Assembly: GCA_963930775.1 (NCBI GenBank)
Contig: OZ005689.1
Location: 7,479,569-7,543,568, forward strand
Direction: 5' to 3'
DNA length: 64,000 nt
Origin: Cliona cf. orientalis
Lineage: Eukaryota; Porifera; Demospongiae; Clionaida; Clionaidae
Shown here: in pieces, positions 22,566 to 36,700 of the stretch
How the letters are laid out: each line of letters begins with the position of its first letter
Numbering within the stretch: the first letter of the stretch is position 1
Position numbers and translations under genes: made by a program
The notes under the pieces: model-generated
The model's input: only the letters and a program-made list of their open reading frames with translations
Told to the model about the DNA's origin: nothing
Database searches by the model: none

Positions 22566-25500
22566 ATGAATCCTCGAATTGCAAATCTTAGACTTTGGCT
22601 GGTCATGATTCAACTAGTACTCATTAATGCCGTCAGTGGTGATAATTTCAGTCCGTACAAGCAAGTTTATCCCAAAGCAGACCTGAAACTAGACCCAAGA
22701 AACTGTTCCACGTCAGACAATGGCACCTGTCCTCTCTACATTGCTCTGATGATGGCCTTTGATGGGGACTTCGTGTCCAGTGGAGCGATACCAGGAATAC
22801 AAGTCGCCATTGATGAAATTAACAATGATTCATCGATGCTTCCAGGATACACCTTGCACTATACACTGATGGCTACGAGGGTACGTGATTTACTACAAAA
22901 ACTTAGGATCACATAATTCATTGAAGTGTTCTGAATAACGATGTGTCCTACATTAATTTTAATTTCTGAGGTTGTTTTTTCTTAAAAACAACAGGTAGTG
23001 ACCTGCAGTTCAGAATAGAGAAATTCCACCACTGAATCTTAATTGTACTAGAGTTCTTATGCATGAAGTGACTTGCATGTAGTGGGCATCTATTATCATG
23101 TCTGATGCTTGTTCTAATGTGTACATTCAGCATGAACGTAACGCTGCCTGCATTCTTAATAATAGTGTGAAACGTATGGAACAACAGCGTTGGATGCTCT
23201 GTATACGGAGCTGCTTCAACCTCCCACTAAACTTGGCATCATAGGCTCTGGTTGTTCACTGGCTACTGAACCCACAGCTCAAATCTCACACTACTACAAC
23301 ATAACACATGTAAGAAGTATTGTTTTGTTCATAGCTTCAGGGTGTAGATGTGCATGCATACTCGACCTCAATCGTCATTAAATTTTGGGGGAGGTGCCCA
23401 GAAATTGGCATTGGATTGTGTGCACCTGCTGATTGAATAGGACAATTTCTATGCCTATCACTGGACAAAAACATCCATATTATCTGTAGTTTACCTCTCA
23501 TTTCCCAACCTTTGTTTTATACGTAGGTATCTTGTTCTTCATCATCAGAAGAGCTTTCCAATAGAACTCGTTTTCGAAACTATTTTCAACTGCTTCCAAC
23601 GGATGCTGATCTTGCATTTGGATTTTTTGGTATCATTACGAGATTCAAATGGAAACGTGTAGCAATCCTTCTCCAGGAGGAAAGACTATTTGAAGTTGTA
23701 AGTGCACCTAATGGACATCTATTTTCACTTACTGTAGTGTCCCGGGCAAACACAAGTAGATATAAGTGCCCATGTAGCTACCACATTTCAAGGGATCAAT
23801 GTACCAGCTTCTGTAGCCGCAAATGTATGCTATGTCCCGGGTATAAGCGCCTTGTGGGCCAAATTCATGGGTTATGTTATGTACCCATAGGCGCTAACCA
23901 TGGATAATTTTACTATAGTCAAAGGATATCGTTGTCTTACAATTTTCTTGTTTCTTGAAGCACTGCATTGTAGCTATCCCTTTACAGACAATGAATAGAC
24001 TAGTAAGGATGCTGAAAGAAGACAATGAGCACATAATGATAAAAGTGGATAGATTTCTTTCATCTGAGGGCATCAGTGGACTAGAAGATCAGCCATTTGT
24101 ACGTATGCCAATTGTAATCAAGAAACACACATGCACCACATGCACACATATACCACACTATCTACACCATGACATACAAAATCTACACGTATACACACAC
24201 ACTCACATACCGGGTATGCATGTCCTGTGTGTTGATACCAACAAAAACTTAAATGGTTGTGAAACACACATAGCTAGGCATACAAGCATATTATAATCAT
24301 GCACACACACACATAATAATTATTATCAATAGGCATTGCAAATATTATTCAAATTTAATATCTAGGACCCGGAATATAGAATCTTCATCTTCGCCATGTA
24401 TGCTGACTACGCAAGGAGACTCCTGTGTGAGGTATACTTGCAGGAAAATCTTCAACTAGTAGAAAATCAGTAGGATATAGCTAGGGCAATATATTGATTC
24501 TCAGTTGGTTCTCATGAATTTTACCCTATCCTCTACCAAATAAATATAGGAAATGTGAGAAAATGTCACATTTTCATAAGCAGGACATGTAGGAAATTTT
24601 ACTTTCGGTACATGTATTCATGTTAAAGCTAGAGCTCGCTGCAGCTGTCTTGGTCAGACTCTTAACTGCATGCATATGATTGTGACCATTATGGTTAGAC
24701 TCTTAACTGCATGCACATGATTGTGACCATCAGTATAATATTATCTGCTGCTCTATAAAAAGCTATAAAAGAATCTGACTAGCTCTTTATACTTGCATGA
24801 TGTGCTTATGACCCTGAGCACCATATACAATGATATCTAATGCTATGATAAAAACGAGGCACATTTGGAGTATTATTATTGCTGTAGGCTTCTAATCGTG
24901 GTGTACACTACCCTCGCAATGAGTTTCTTCTGTTTGGATGGTACGGTCAGCAGTGGTGGATTGGAAGTGAAGAAGAAGAGGCCATGCTTCAAGTGCTCTA
25001 TGGCAACAGCTGCAGCATAGCAAATAGAGAGAGAGTGATTGGCCCAGCACTGGCACCTATTGTCGGGGAACACATATCAAACTGCTCAAAAGAAGTTGAT
25101 AGTGGAATCGTAAAGCTGATAGTACAGTATACTCAGGCCTGTGGCCTAGAAGGGGCTCTAAAGTTAATATTACAGTAACAATGTCATGTAGCTACAGTTC
25201 TTGATCTGCTTTTGAACTGACGATATCCAAAATAATAATTATTATGGCTATACAGCTGTGTATTAAGTATTGTTCCAGAAAGGGGGGGGGGTATATAGCT
25301 ATAGGTGCAGGAGCTATTGAAGTAATACTTGCATGCGGATATCATGCCAGCTAGTTTAGAATATAGACCATGCAGATAGCTACATGAGAGTACCTACAGT
25401 CATGTTTTAGTACTATGAGAGGACTTCACAATCGCTTCTCAATTGGTCTACTCTAATTTACTTTAACTTCAGAATGGATATGAATTTCAAGCAAACTATG

Positions 25501-28500
25501 AAGAAAAGTTTGAGAAGTCCACTTCTCCTCCACTAAACTTACAAAGCCAAACATTATTTGCTCAGCAATGCTATGATGCCACATGGGTTTTTGCCAGAGC
25601 ACTGGATCGTACAATTAGAGGTATGAGAGAGAGAGGGGGGGAGGGAGGGAGGGAAGGAGAGACAGAGAGAGAGAGGGAGAGAGAGAGAGGGAAGGAGGGA
25701 GGGAGATTCACACTCATAAGGAGAGAGAGATATAGAGATCCAGTATTCATTACTTCTGTTGTCTGATTCTACAGATATTAACAACAATGCTGTTCTTCAA
25801 GATTCACTGAAAGATTATGAACCTGAATTGAATGTTCCAAGAAATGATTTCAACCTCCAACACTTTAGCTACAAAAATTTTGGGATCCTAAACTTAACTA
25901 TTGGTCACATCAATACAACAAACTACACTGGACTTACTGTGAGGCTCAATTTTGTTAGCACAATAATTAATAATAATAAAAATAATAATTAATATTTTGC
26001 AGGGTAATATTCATTTCAACCTTTCCAATGGCCTACGTACAGTAGATAAGTCTATTATCTACCAATATCAACCAACAGATACTCCTGAGAGTACACCGTG
26101 TTCATCCCAGATCCCACAATCACGTCAGTTAAACAGCACCTAGCATACAGAAAGATACACCCTTACATTTGTAAATAACAGTTTGACTAGGTACCTCTTT
26201 GATTTGAATGGTTTATTATTAATAACGTGATTCATGCCTCTTATATAAGAGTCCTGGTCTACCTCCATTGAAACCCTATACACTACGATATCATAATAAC
26301 TGATTCTGTGCTGCATTGTGATAGGTCTTACAATTGGAAGAACAGTAATAGGAAGTGTCAATCATAAAAATTTGTCACTCAAATTGTTTGTCGCCATCGA
26401 TGAAGATTCATTGTGGAGTGGTAAGTAATAGCTATAGCAATGATCTGAGAATCTTAATTTTTATTCACACATGCATTGTATGTACATGTGCTATTAATAA
26501 TTTTAGCCGGTGTTCCTTATGATGGTGAACCAGAAATAGAGATTTTAATGGTGCATCCTGGCTTGACGGCACTCGTGCTCACACTGACCGCTGCTGGGGC
26601 CACTTTTGCCACCATTTGTATGATTTTCAACTTCGTGTATAGGAATAGAAAGTCAGTTGATAGCCTCTAGCTAAATTATTGATGATATAGCTTAATTTCA
26701 TTACAGGTTGATTAGATTGAGCAGTCCAAAATTAAACTACATAATAGGGGCTGGGGCCATTGTACTCTACATTGATGTGTGCTTCTTTGTGATTCCATCC
26801 ACCGATCAGATCTCTTCATCAGTCTGCTGCAATGTATGTCTTAGCAATACACTATAGTCTGGCAAACTAGCCCCTCCTCTCTTTCGTGTGAAGGAAAGAG
26901 CTACTATAGCTCACCAGACTAGCAATATACATCAGTAGCTTTAATCCATTACACTACAGAAAAAGTTAAATTCCTATGGATAATATAAGTGCATGTACAT
27001 TATAGGACCAAATTCACCTTTGCTCTATATATTATAATGTCTATAGTGTTTCCGACAGATATCCTTAATCACCAAAGTGTAGGAAATTTATCTCTACAAT
27101 GTCATGTAGCTATAGCTGCATTTCTTTCCCCGAATCAAGTCACTCAGTTGAACAACATCTTCCTTTTTATAGATTACACCATGGCTCACCGCCATTGGAT
27201 ACTCTCTCTGCTATGGGACAATCATTGTAAAAATGTTCCGAGTCTTCTACATCATCCACAACCCGTTTACAGCCAAACGTGTAGGTTTATTGAATGTAAT
27301 GTTTCTATTAAAATTTAATATGCAATGCATAGCTACCTGAATTAGAAGTAGAGGAATGAGAGAGTGGGGTACAATGAACTAATGATTATTCATAACTAGA
27401 TGTATATTAATATTATTAATCTTGGATGACATCAACATTAATTTAATGGTAGATCTAGTTTAGTAGCTTGGGCAAGTTTATAAACCTTCTACATGTACAT
27501 GTGCTCTTTAATGATTATTTTCCCTTGCACTTATCATACAATATCACCCAGAATTTAAAGGATTTGAAACTAGCACTTGGCATAGCAGTATTAGTGTTGA
27601 TTGACCTCCTTATACTAGTGGTATACACTATTGTGGAAGGCCTGAGTGGAGGTTTGAAAGCCACACTCGTGCAAAATGAAGAAAATTCCTCATCTGAAAT
27701 TGGCGTGAGTATCAACCGATTCTGATGTAGTACATAGCTACAGTGTATCTAGATCAGTGATAGCATAATTATAAAATAAGTACATGACATTGTGGTATTT
27801 AATAATAATTATTAAGACTAATTTACAGTATGTTGCAATTATATAAATGAAATCATCAAGATTAAATTATGCTACTCTGTAGATTCGAGGCATAATCCAC
27901 CTGCATAAATTCTACGCTTGTGACTCCATGAATCGTGACATAACTCTAGGAATTCTTCTAGGGTATAAGACAATCCTGCAGATTGTTGCATTTGCTTTGA
28001 CATTCTCCATCCAGAAGGTGAAGCTGAAGGGACTAAATGATGCCAAATATATTGCTGTGGCAGTCTATGTCACGAATTCTGTAATGGCTATAGCTTTTGT
28101 CACCTTTTATTTGCTTAAGGGGTTTCTGAATCTCTATGCTGCACTGTTCTCTCTCAGTACCCTGTTTGGAACAACAGCTATTCTGGCTCTAATCTTTATA
28201 CCAAAGGTATTTTTGACAATAGTCATGCAACCTGTTAACAGAAAATTCACAAGGTTGCAACATATTAAATCCTTTACCAATCCATAGATTCTTGAGTGAA
28301 CAATTATAACTACGATGTTAGTTGGTCCAAAATACAGGGTCTAAATTATTTACAATTAATATGCTGCAAATTCTCACTCAAATCTATGATTTAGGCCTGT
28401 GAATATTGATGCCCTGAACAGCTATAATAATTATATGCATCCGGACTTAAACTTTTATTTAATTCTAGATGATAGGACTGTATCGAGATCCGCATGGCAA

Positions 28501-28819
28501 GACACTCTTCAAGGGGCACACCATTGGATCGTCTTCAAATGGCTCTCCCTCTGCCTCTCAAGGAACCTCTTTAAGGAATCACCACATGGAAAAAATTGAA
28601 AATCTTCGCAGAAGAATCAGAGAATTGGAATCATTTATAAATCAGCCGCAGCAAACTTCAACTGAGTCATCACATGAAAAAGAGCTTCAAGCGGAGTCAT
28701 GCTTCACGCACCAGGACAAGGACACAAGTGATAAGCTTAGTGAACGTGAATGCTCTCCCGGAGAGGAACCCATTGCCAATGATGATGTGGAGTCAATAGA
28801 AAGGCCCCCTTGGAACTAA
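22566..28819 (+). CDS. GABA-B-receptor-like class C GPCR, copy 2
   Basis: Sixteen exons: 22566-22880, 23166-23309, 23527-23697, 23988-24098, 24366-24431, 24888-25109, 25473-25620, 25775-25938, 26003-26123, 26325-26420, 26507-26651, 26707-26833, 27173-27280, 27552-27704, 27883-28206, 28469-28819. Joined length is 2766 nt, 921 residues plus stop, with no break seen. I chose the ATG at 22566, just before a hydrophobic signal peptide (LWLVMIQLVLINAVSG). The Venus-flytrap domain runs to about residue 490, seven TM helices follow, and a coiled coil (IENLRRRIRELESFIN) lies in the tail. Exon sizes match copies 1 and 3. Exon 10 has two extra codons (FVAIDEDS). Insertion-free introns make this copy the reference empty site for several insertions in copy 3. 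It probably acts at the cell surface as a G-protein-coupled receptor, possibly as part of a heterodimer. Confidence 0.88.
24649..24742. repeat. 47-bp tandem duplication in intron 5 of GPCR copy 2
   Basis: Two adjacent copies of GTTAGACTCTTAACTGCATGC (first copy with GTCAGACTC) followed by AATGATTGTGACCAT-like sequence. Copy 3 has only one unit at the matching place, so the duplication postdates the split of the two genes. Confidence 0.6.
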
Positions 28820-30775
28820 GAATAAAAGTTGCAACAGTCAAGAAAAATTAGTGACATAACGTAAATTCTGACATTAGTCGTGACACCCTGTAATAATAAT
28901 ATTAAGTATGCACTGTCAGAGAATAGCTATTTGAAGTTGTATGTGTACCTAATGAACATCTAACTTCATTTAATTATTTTTGTGACCTGTTAATATGAGA
29001 AAAAAGGACCATCTGCGCATGCACACTATACTAAGGCCACTCCAAATAAATTTCCTGTTTCCCGTCCTGGAAACAACTAATGTAGTATGCGGGCGGGCGG
29101 TAAATCCCATTATTTACATAGTAGCAAGGCCTACAGGAAACACTTAAACTAATTAATTATCACTCACTTGAGGCAAGAACACTACGTGTACAAAAGTAAA
29201 TGCGGATATTGCATACATACAAAAGTACTAATAATGGAAAATTTTGTGACATGCCAGAAAAGGATGCGGGCGGTGGACGGGAAACAGGAAATTTATTTGG
29301 AGTGGCCTAACCGGCATATAGCATGCTGTTACATTGTAGTAGTGTTCAGTCACATTATCCCATGTCATTGACTGTGACATCAAATATACTTGTATTTTGA
29401 AGAAAAATATTTCATGATTAGCTATGGCAGGCTACAATGAGAGATTGATTGGTGAAATGAAAAAAAAAAATTACAACCCCATCCTCCCTTGACCTTCCAA
29501 GCTCTAGGCTGGAACGCTGGTCAGGTAGACTTCAGACATTACTGCAGCCAGTTGCTTCTGTGTCACAGCCATAGGGGACCGAAGTCAGCCTATGGTGGAA
29601 TTACAGGCTTTATCCAGGATGGGGGGTATTAAAGGGAGGAACCTGGGCGACTCCTAAGCCATATTATATGCCCAGGACCATGTGCAGTTTTCAGCTGCAG
29701 ATGCCAGAGGGGGTACCCCTAACATCGTCTAGCCCCTACCGGAATTTGCTATTTATTGAACTGGGACAGGGGGTAGCAAAACGCGTATGGGTTTACCGTT
29801 GGAGTGTGCGAACCGTGACGTACGTAATTAATAGCTATGAATATCATTAACTCCATACCGCGGCGCGGCAAGAGCTATGGAGCTGGAACAAAAACCAGAA
29901 CGTAGCTCACAACCAGATGAAAGCAGCTATCATGGTCCTGAACACGCTACTTTATATCTAGACTATACCAATACTTAGGCCAAAAAATATTCCCATCAGA
30001 TTCTGTGGTTAGTAAATTCTTCATCATTGTATTAGCTATAGGGCTACCTTTTTTGCTGTTTTGTACCTATGACTATTCAAACCCTCATAACTTCGGTTTA
30101 ATATTAAAATTTGGGAAATTACTATAATAATAATTATCATAATATTATTATTATGCATGGTTTCAGTTTTTAGTTTTCAGCAAAAACATTATGTGATATG
30201 CTTTCTGTAACAATAACAAAGAATCGTGATCAATACAATTTATACTCCATATAGCTAGTCTAAGAGTGCATGGCCTTACAATTAAACCAACTCTATTCCA
30301 TGCCAAGAATATGCACACATATTAATGTATCAGGCTATACCTACCCATCATCTCATGGCTAATAAAATTATGGTGATGACAAACAAATTAAGAAGGCACA
30401 CACACTCACACACCATGCAATGTCATTATTGTATATGCTGGAACATTGAATCTGATCAAAATTGTGTGGGAGATATGGATTCAAGGAAATGGGATATACA
30501 GTGTTTACAATTTGTACATAATCCTTATTATGACAATGTCATGCAGTGACAGTACTAGTGATTTTGATATTCATCGCACATACATACGTGTGGCATTATA
30601 TAGACAGCATTTAAACTAGATTGTTCAGTGTTTGTGTGAGCCAACTTAAGCTAGCTACATGTGTGCATAATACACTAGCTGTTAGCCTACTGTCCTGCAG
30701 GCAAAAGATAGCTAACTGTTCTACGAATAAGTATAATAATAGCTACTGAGATTATTGGCTAGAAATATCACAACA
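28820..30775. other. Intergenic region between GPCR copies 2 and 3
   Basis: No gene. A stretch near 28920-29010 resembles the intron-3 donor region of the GPCR (TTTGAAGTTGTATGTGTACC), a possible exon 3 / intron 3 fragment left by recombination. It is followed by an inverted-repeat element (29035-29307), the shared GC-richer block (29428-29830), and AT-rich DNA matching 21720-22565. The CTACTGAGATTATTGGCTAG stretch before the start codon is identical in copies 2 and 3. Confidence 0.5.
29035..29307. mobile_element. MITE with GGCCACTCC termini and TAA target duplication
   Basis: A nearly perfect inverted repeat of about 30 bases closes both ends: GGCCACTCCAAATAAATTTC on the left, and its complement ending GGAGTGGCC on the right. 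TAA flanks both sides. A 3-bp TAA/TTA duplication is typical of PIF/Harbinger-type elements. It lies between GPCR copies 2 and 3. Related elements lie at 47875, 54772 and 55456. Confidence 0.75.
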
Positions 30776-33700
30776 ATGAATCCTCGAATTGCAAATCTTA
30801 GACTTTGGCTGGTCATGATTCAACTAGTACTCATTAATGCCGTCAGTGGTGATAATTTCGGTCCGTACAAGCAAGTTTATCCCAAAGCAGACCTGCAACT
30901 AGATCCGAGAAACTGTTCCACGTCAGACAATGGCACCTGTCCTCTCTACATTGCTCTGATGATGGCCTTTGACGGGGACTTCGTGTCCAGTGGAGCGATA
31001 CCAGGAATACAAGTCGCCATTGATGAAATTAACAATGATTCATCGATGCTTCCGGGGTACACCTTGCACTATACACTGATGGCTACAAGGGTACGTGAAT
31101 TATATTTACTACAAAAACTTAGGATCACATAATTCATTAAAGTGTTCTGAATAACGATGTCTCCTTCTACATTAATTTTAATATCTGAGGTTGTTTTTTT
31201 TTCTTAAAGACAACAGGCATGCAGTGACCTGCAGTTCAGAATAGAGAAACTCCACCACTGAATCTTAATTTTTAGAGTTCTTATGCATGAAGTCACTTGG
31301 GTATCATTAATATCATGTCTGACGCTTATTCTAATGTGTACATTCAACATGAACGTAACACTGCCTGCATTCTTAATATTAATACAGTGTGAAACGTATG
31401 GAACAACAGCGTTGGATGCTCTGTACACGGAACTGCTTCAACCTCCCACTAAACTCGGCATCATAGGCTCTGGTTGTTCACTGGCTACTGAACCCACTGC
31501 TCAAATCTCACACTACTACAACATAACACATGTAAGAAGTGTTGTTTTGTTCATAGGTTTAGGATGTAGATGTGCATGCATACTAGCTCAACCTCAATCG
31601 TCATTTAGGGGAGGGAATACCCAGTAATTGGCAGTGGATTGGGTGCACATGCTGATTGAATGGGATTGTTTCTAAGCCTTTCACTTGACAAAAGCGCCCA
31701 CACTATCTCTGTGGTTCATCTCTCATTTTCCAACTTTTGTTTTATAGATTTCTTGTTCTTCAGCGTCAGAAGAGCTTTCCAATAGAACTCGTTTTCGAAA
31801 CTATTTTCAACTGCTTCCAACGGATGCTGATCTTGCATTTGGATTTTTTGGTATCATTACGAGATTCAAATGGAAACATGTAGCTATCATTCTCCAGGAG
31901 GAAAGACTCTTTCAAGTTGTAAGTGCACCTAATGGACATCTATTTTCACTTACTGTAGTGTCCCGGGCAAGCACAGGTAAGTGTCCATGTAGCTACCACA
32001 CTTTAAGAGGTCAATATCAGGGGAGGCGGAACAGGGGGCAAGGAGGGCAACTGCACCCCCCTCCCCCCCTCCTCCCCCAAAGTGGAAGGCTACTAATGTA
32101 GCTAATGTGACATTGTATGCTCTAGTATCAAGCTTGTGGGTCGGTGTCTATTTGACTGACTTTGCCCCCCCCCCCCCCCCCCCCCCAAACTGAACTGCCC
32201 TCAGCCGTCTCTGAATGTACCAGCTTCTGTAGCCACAAATGTATGCTATATATCCCGGGTATAAGCGCCTTGTGGGCCAAATTTATTATGTTAATATGTA
32301 CCCATGGGTGCTAACCATGGATATCGTTGTCTTACAATTTTCTTGTTTCTTGAAGCACTGCATTGTATCCCTTACAGACAATGAATAGACTAGTAAGGAT
32401 GCTGAAAGAAGACAATGAGCACATAATGATAAAAGTGGATAGATTTCTTTCATCTGAGGGCATCAGTGGACTAGGAGATCAGCCATTTGTACGTATGCAT
32501 TGCTACAAAATTACACGTACACACACTCACACATATAATATGCATAGTATTCATATCCTCCACTTCATGCCAACAAAAATGAAATTATCATGAGTGATAT
32601 CAAGAGTATAATATTATTGTGATATACATAGCACACAACAGTTAACAAACAGAATATTTCAGCTCACAAGCTTTCGTTAAATGGTCATACAACATGCATA
32701 GATACACAGGTACACATGCACACACACACACATACATACATAACATACACTATAATACATGTGTTATCAATAAGCATGGCAAATAATATTATTCAAATAT
32801 CTAGGACCCGGAATATAGGATCTTCATCTTGGCCATGTATGCTGACTACGCAAGGAGACTGCTGTGTGAGGTATAACTGCAGGAAATCTGTAGGAAATAG
32901 GGCAGGATATTTGATTTTCAATCGATTTTCATGAATTTTACCCTATCCTCTGCCAAATAAATGTAGGAAAATGCCATGTTTTGATAAGCAGGACATGTAG
33001 GAAATTTTACTTTCGATACATGGGAAATACTATAGTATCTTGTTTAAGCTAGAGCTATAGCGCTGTCTTGGTTAGACCCTTAATTGCATGCACATGATTG
33101 TGACCATAATAATATCTGTTGCTCTATGATAAAAAGCTATAATAGAATGTGACTAGCTCTTTATGTTATATTTCTATGCAATATAGTTTACTTGCATGCG
33201 CCTGTGACCCTGAGCACCATGCATGTATAATGATATTAATTTTAACGTTATTATAAAACTTAGAGGCATGCACGCATGCACATTATTGCTGTAGGCTTCT
33301 AATCGTGGTGTATACTACCCTCGCAATGAGTTTCTTCTGTTTGGATGGTATGGTCACCAGTGGTGGATTGGAAGTGAAGAAGAAGAGGCCATGCTTCAAG
33401 TGCTCTATGGCAACAGCTGCAGCATAGCAGACCGAGAGAGAGTGATTGGCCCAGCACTGGCACCCATTGTCGAGGAATACATATCAAACTGCTCAAAAGA
33501 AGTTGAAAGTGGAATCGTAAAGCCGATAGTACAGTACACTCATGCAGCCCTTTCCCTGTGGCCTAGAAGGGGCTCAAAATAATTATGTACAGTTCTTGAT
33601 CTACTTTTGAACTGACAATATCCAAAATTAATGAGTAGCTATGTACTTTGGTGCAGCAGCTATTGAATTAGCTAATTCTTGCATGCGGATATCATGCCAG

Positions 33701-36700
33701 CTAGTTTAGAATATAGACCATGCATGCAGATAGCTACATAGAGAGTACCTACAGTCGTCTTTTAGACTATGAGAGGACTTCACAATCGCTTCTCAATTGC
33801 TATACTCTAATTTATTTTAACTTCAGAATGGATATGCATTTCAAGCAAACTACGAAGAAAAGTTTGAGAAGTCCACTTCTCCTCCACTAAGCTTACAAAG
33901 CCAAACATTATTTGCTCAGCAATGCTATGATGCCACATGGGTTTTAGCCAGAGCACTGGATCATACAATTAGAGGTATGAGAGAGAGAGGGGGGAGGGAG
34001 GGAGGGAAGGAGAGACAGAGAGAGGGAGAGAGAGAGGGGGGAAGGAGGGAGGGAGATTCACACTCATAAGGAGAGAGAGATATAGAGATCGAGTATTCAT
34101 TAATTATTCTGTTGTCTGATTCTACAGATATTAACAACAATGCTATTCTTCAAGATTCACTAAAAGCTTATGAACCTGAGTTGAATGTTCCAAGAAATGA
34201 TTTCAACCTCCAACACTTTAGCTACAAAAATTTTGGGATCCTAAACTTAACTATTGGCCACATCAATACAACAAATTATACTGGACTTACTGTGAGTTCT
34301 TGTCTGCATAATTTTATGCATACATGCATGTAATCTGATTATATTAATATGCAGGGTAACATTTATTTTAACCTTTCCAATGGCCTGCGTACAGTAGACA
34401 AGTCCATTATCTACCAATATCAGCCGACAGATACTCCTGAAAGTACACCATGTTCATCCCAGATCCCACAATCACGTCAGTTAAATATCATATGCGTAGG
34501 AGCTATGGGGGCTCCGGGGGCTGGTGCCCCCTATTTTTTCTGATAGTTACATAGGCTCAATCTTATACACACTGATCCTACTGTCCTTGTTTATATAGCT
34601 ATAGAGTCCCCCTTTACCAAACCATCTTCCTACGCCTCTGAATATTAGAAATATAGCACCTAGATTAGTCTGGCGTAGCCGACACCGACCTTCCTCTTGC
34701 TGCGAGGGTTGGCTATGCCAGACTACACCTAGATTAGGTATCAATAAGGTGACTCATGCTCTTAGCTTCCATAGATTCTTCTGAGTCCAGATCCACCTCC
34801 ATTGAAACGTTACCCTATACATTACAATTCATAATGAATGCACAGGAGTGCAAAACCCTCACCGCTACACGTATGCATGACTCATGCACATGTAGATCTA
34901 TAGTAGCTAGCATATCTCAATATAAGGAGTATTGAACTAGATACATACTACCATAATATGGTAGTATGTATCTAGTTCAATACCCTGCACCTGAGGTACT
35001 CCAGTTTTCTTCAGAGTCAGTGGGCTAGGGGGAAGGCACCTGCCTGTATGTCACTATAATAACTGAAAGCCTCTATGACTACTTAAACTCAATTATGCAC
35101 TTGAGAGCCTTCTGCCTGTTTACACTGTCACTGCATTGACAACTGACCAGAATGGCAACCACAGCTGCACACTATTATACCACTGGACAGGACTTAACGT
35201 GACCACTCTTCCTTGATGCCTGGTAATCCTCAGATGCGTACTTTCTCTCAGACGACCCTTACCATACGGACGGACAAACAGACAGACGGACGGACGGACA
35301 AACGGACGGACGGACGGACAAAAATCGCCAAACGATTGCAGTAACCCTCCGCCTACGCTTTGCGGCGAGGGTTAATAACTGAATCTATGATAGGTCTTAC
35401 AATTGGAAGAACAATAATAGGAAGTGTCAATCACAAAAATTTGTCACTCAAATTGTTTGTCGATGAAGATTCATTATGGAGCGGTAAGTATAATAGCTAT
35501 AATAATGATCTGAGAATCTTGATTTTTATTCACACATGCATGCATATTGGCTGTACATGTGCTATTAGCCGGTGTTCCTTATGATGGTGAACCAGAGATA
35601 GAGATTTTAATGGTGCATCCTGGCTTGACGGCACTTGTGTTCATATTGACCGCTGCTGGGGCCACTTTTGCCACGATTTGTATGATTTTCAACTTCGTGT
35701 ATAGGAATAGAAAGTTAGTTGATGGCCTCTATAGCTAAAATTATTGATGATAGCTTAAATTCATTACAGGTTGATCAGATTGAGCAGTCCAAAATTAAAC
35801 TACATAATAGGGGCTGGGGCCATTGTACTCTACATTGATGTGTGCTTCTTTGTGATTCCGTCCACCGATCAGATCTCTTCATCAGTCTGCTGCAATGTAT
35901 GTCTTAATTAGCAATACACTATAGTCTAGCAAGCTAGCCCCTCCTCTCTTCGGGTATTATATGTATGTGTGAAGGAAGGAGGAAAGAGCTCTAGCTATAA
36001 CTCACCAGATTAGCATCACACATCACCAATAATTTTAATCCATTAGCTACACTACTGAATTTCCTATGGATAAGTGTATAATTATTATAGTGCCAAATTC
36101 ATGTTTGCTCTATAATGTAGTGTTTCCTATACATTTCCTTAGTCACCAAAGTGTAGGAAATTTATCTCTACATGTATAGCTGTATTTCTTTCCCAGAATC
36201 AAGCAAATCAGTTAATTAATCAACATCTTCCTCTATAATAATAGATTACACCATGGCTCACTGCCATTGGATACTCTCTCTGCTATGGGACAATCATTGC
36301 GAAACTATTTCGAGTCTTCTACATCATCCACAACCCATTTACAACCAAACGTGTAAGGTTTACCTTAAGGACACTTTTGTTTGCAGGCACTATAATTATA
36401 TATTTAGCGACATTAGCGATTTGCCCACTTTTTGCTAAAAATTGTACCCACGAATATTAATTTTTTAACGTTTTTGAATAAATAGAATGCTAATTTTGAA
36501 AAATCGCTAAAGTGAGTACGTGCCCGCTAAATACACTATTTCCAAAATCCGCTAAAAGTTGTTCCTGCAAACAATCGTAGCCCTAAGGTATTGAATGGAG
36601 TACTTCAGAATCTATGTGGATTGCCATAGGGTGTCCTGGGATTAGGGGATGGGTATGGGGATGGGGTATGTGCAATGCATACCTAAATTGGAAGTAGAGG

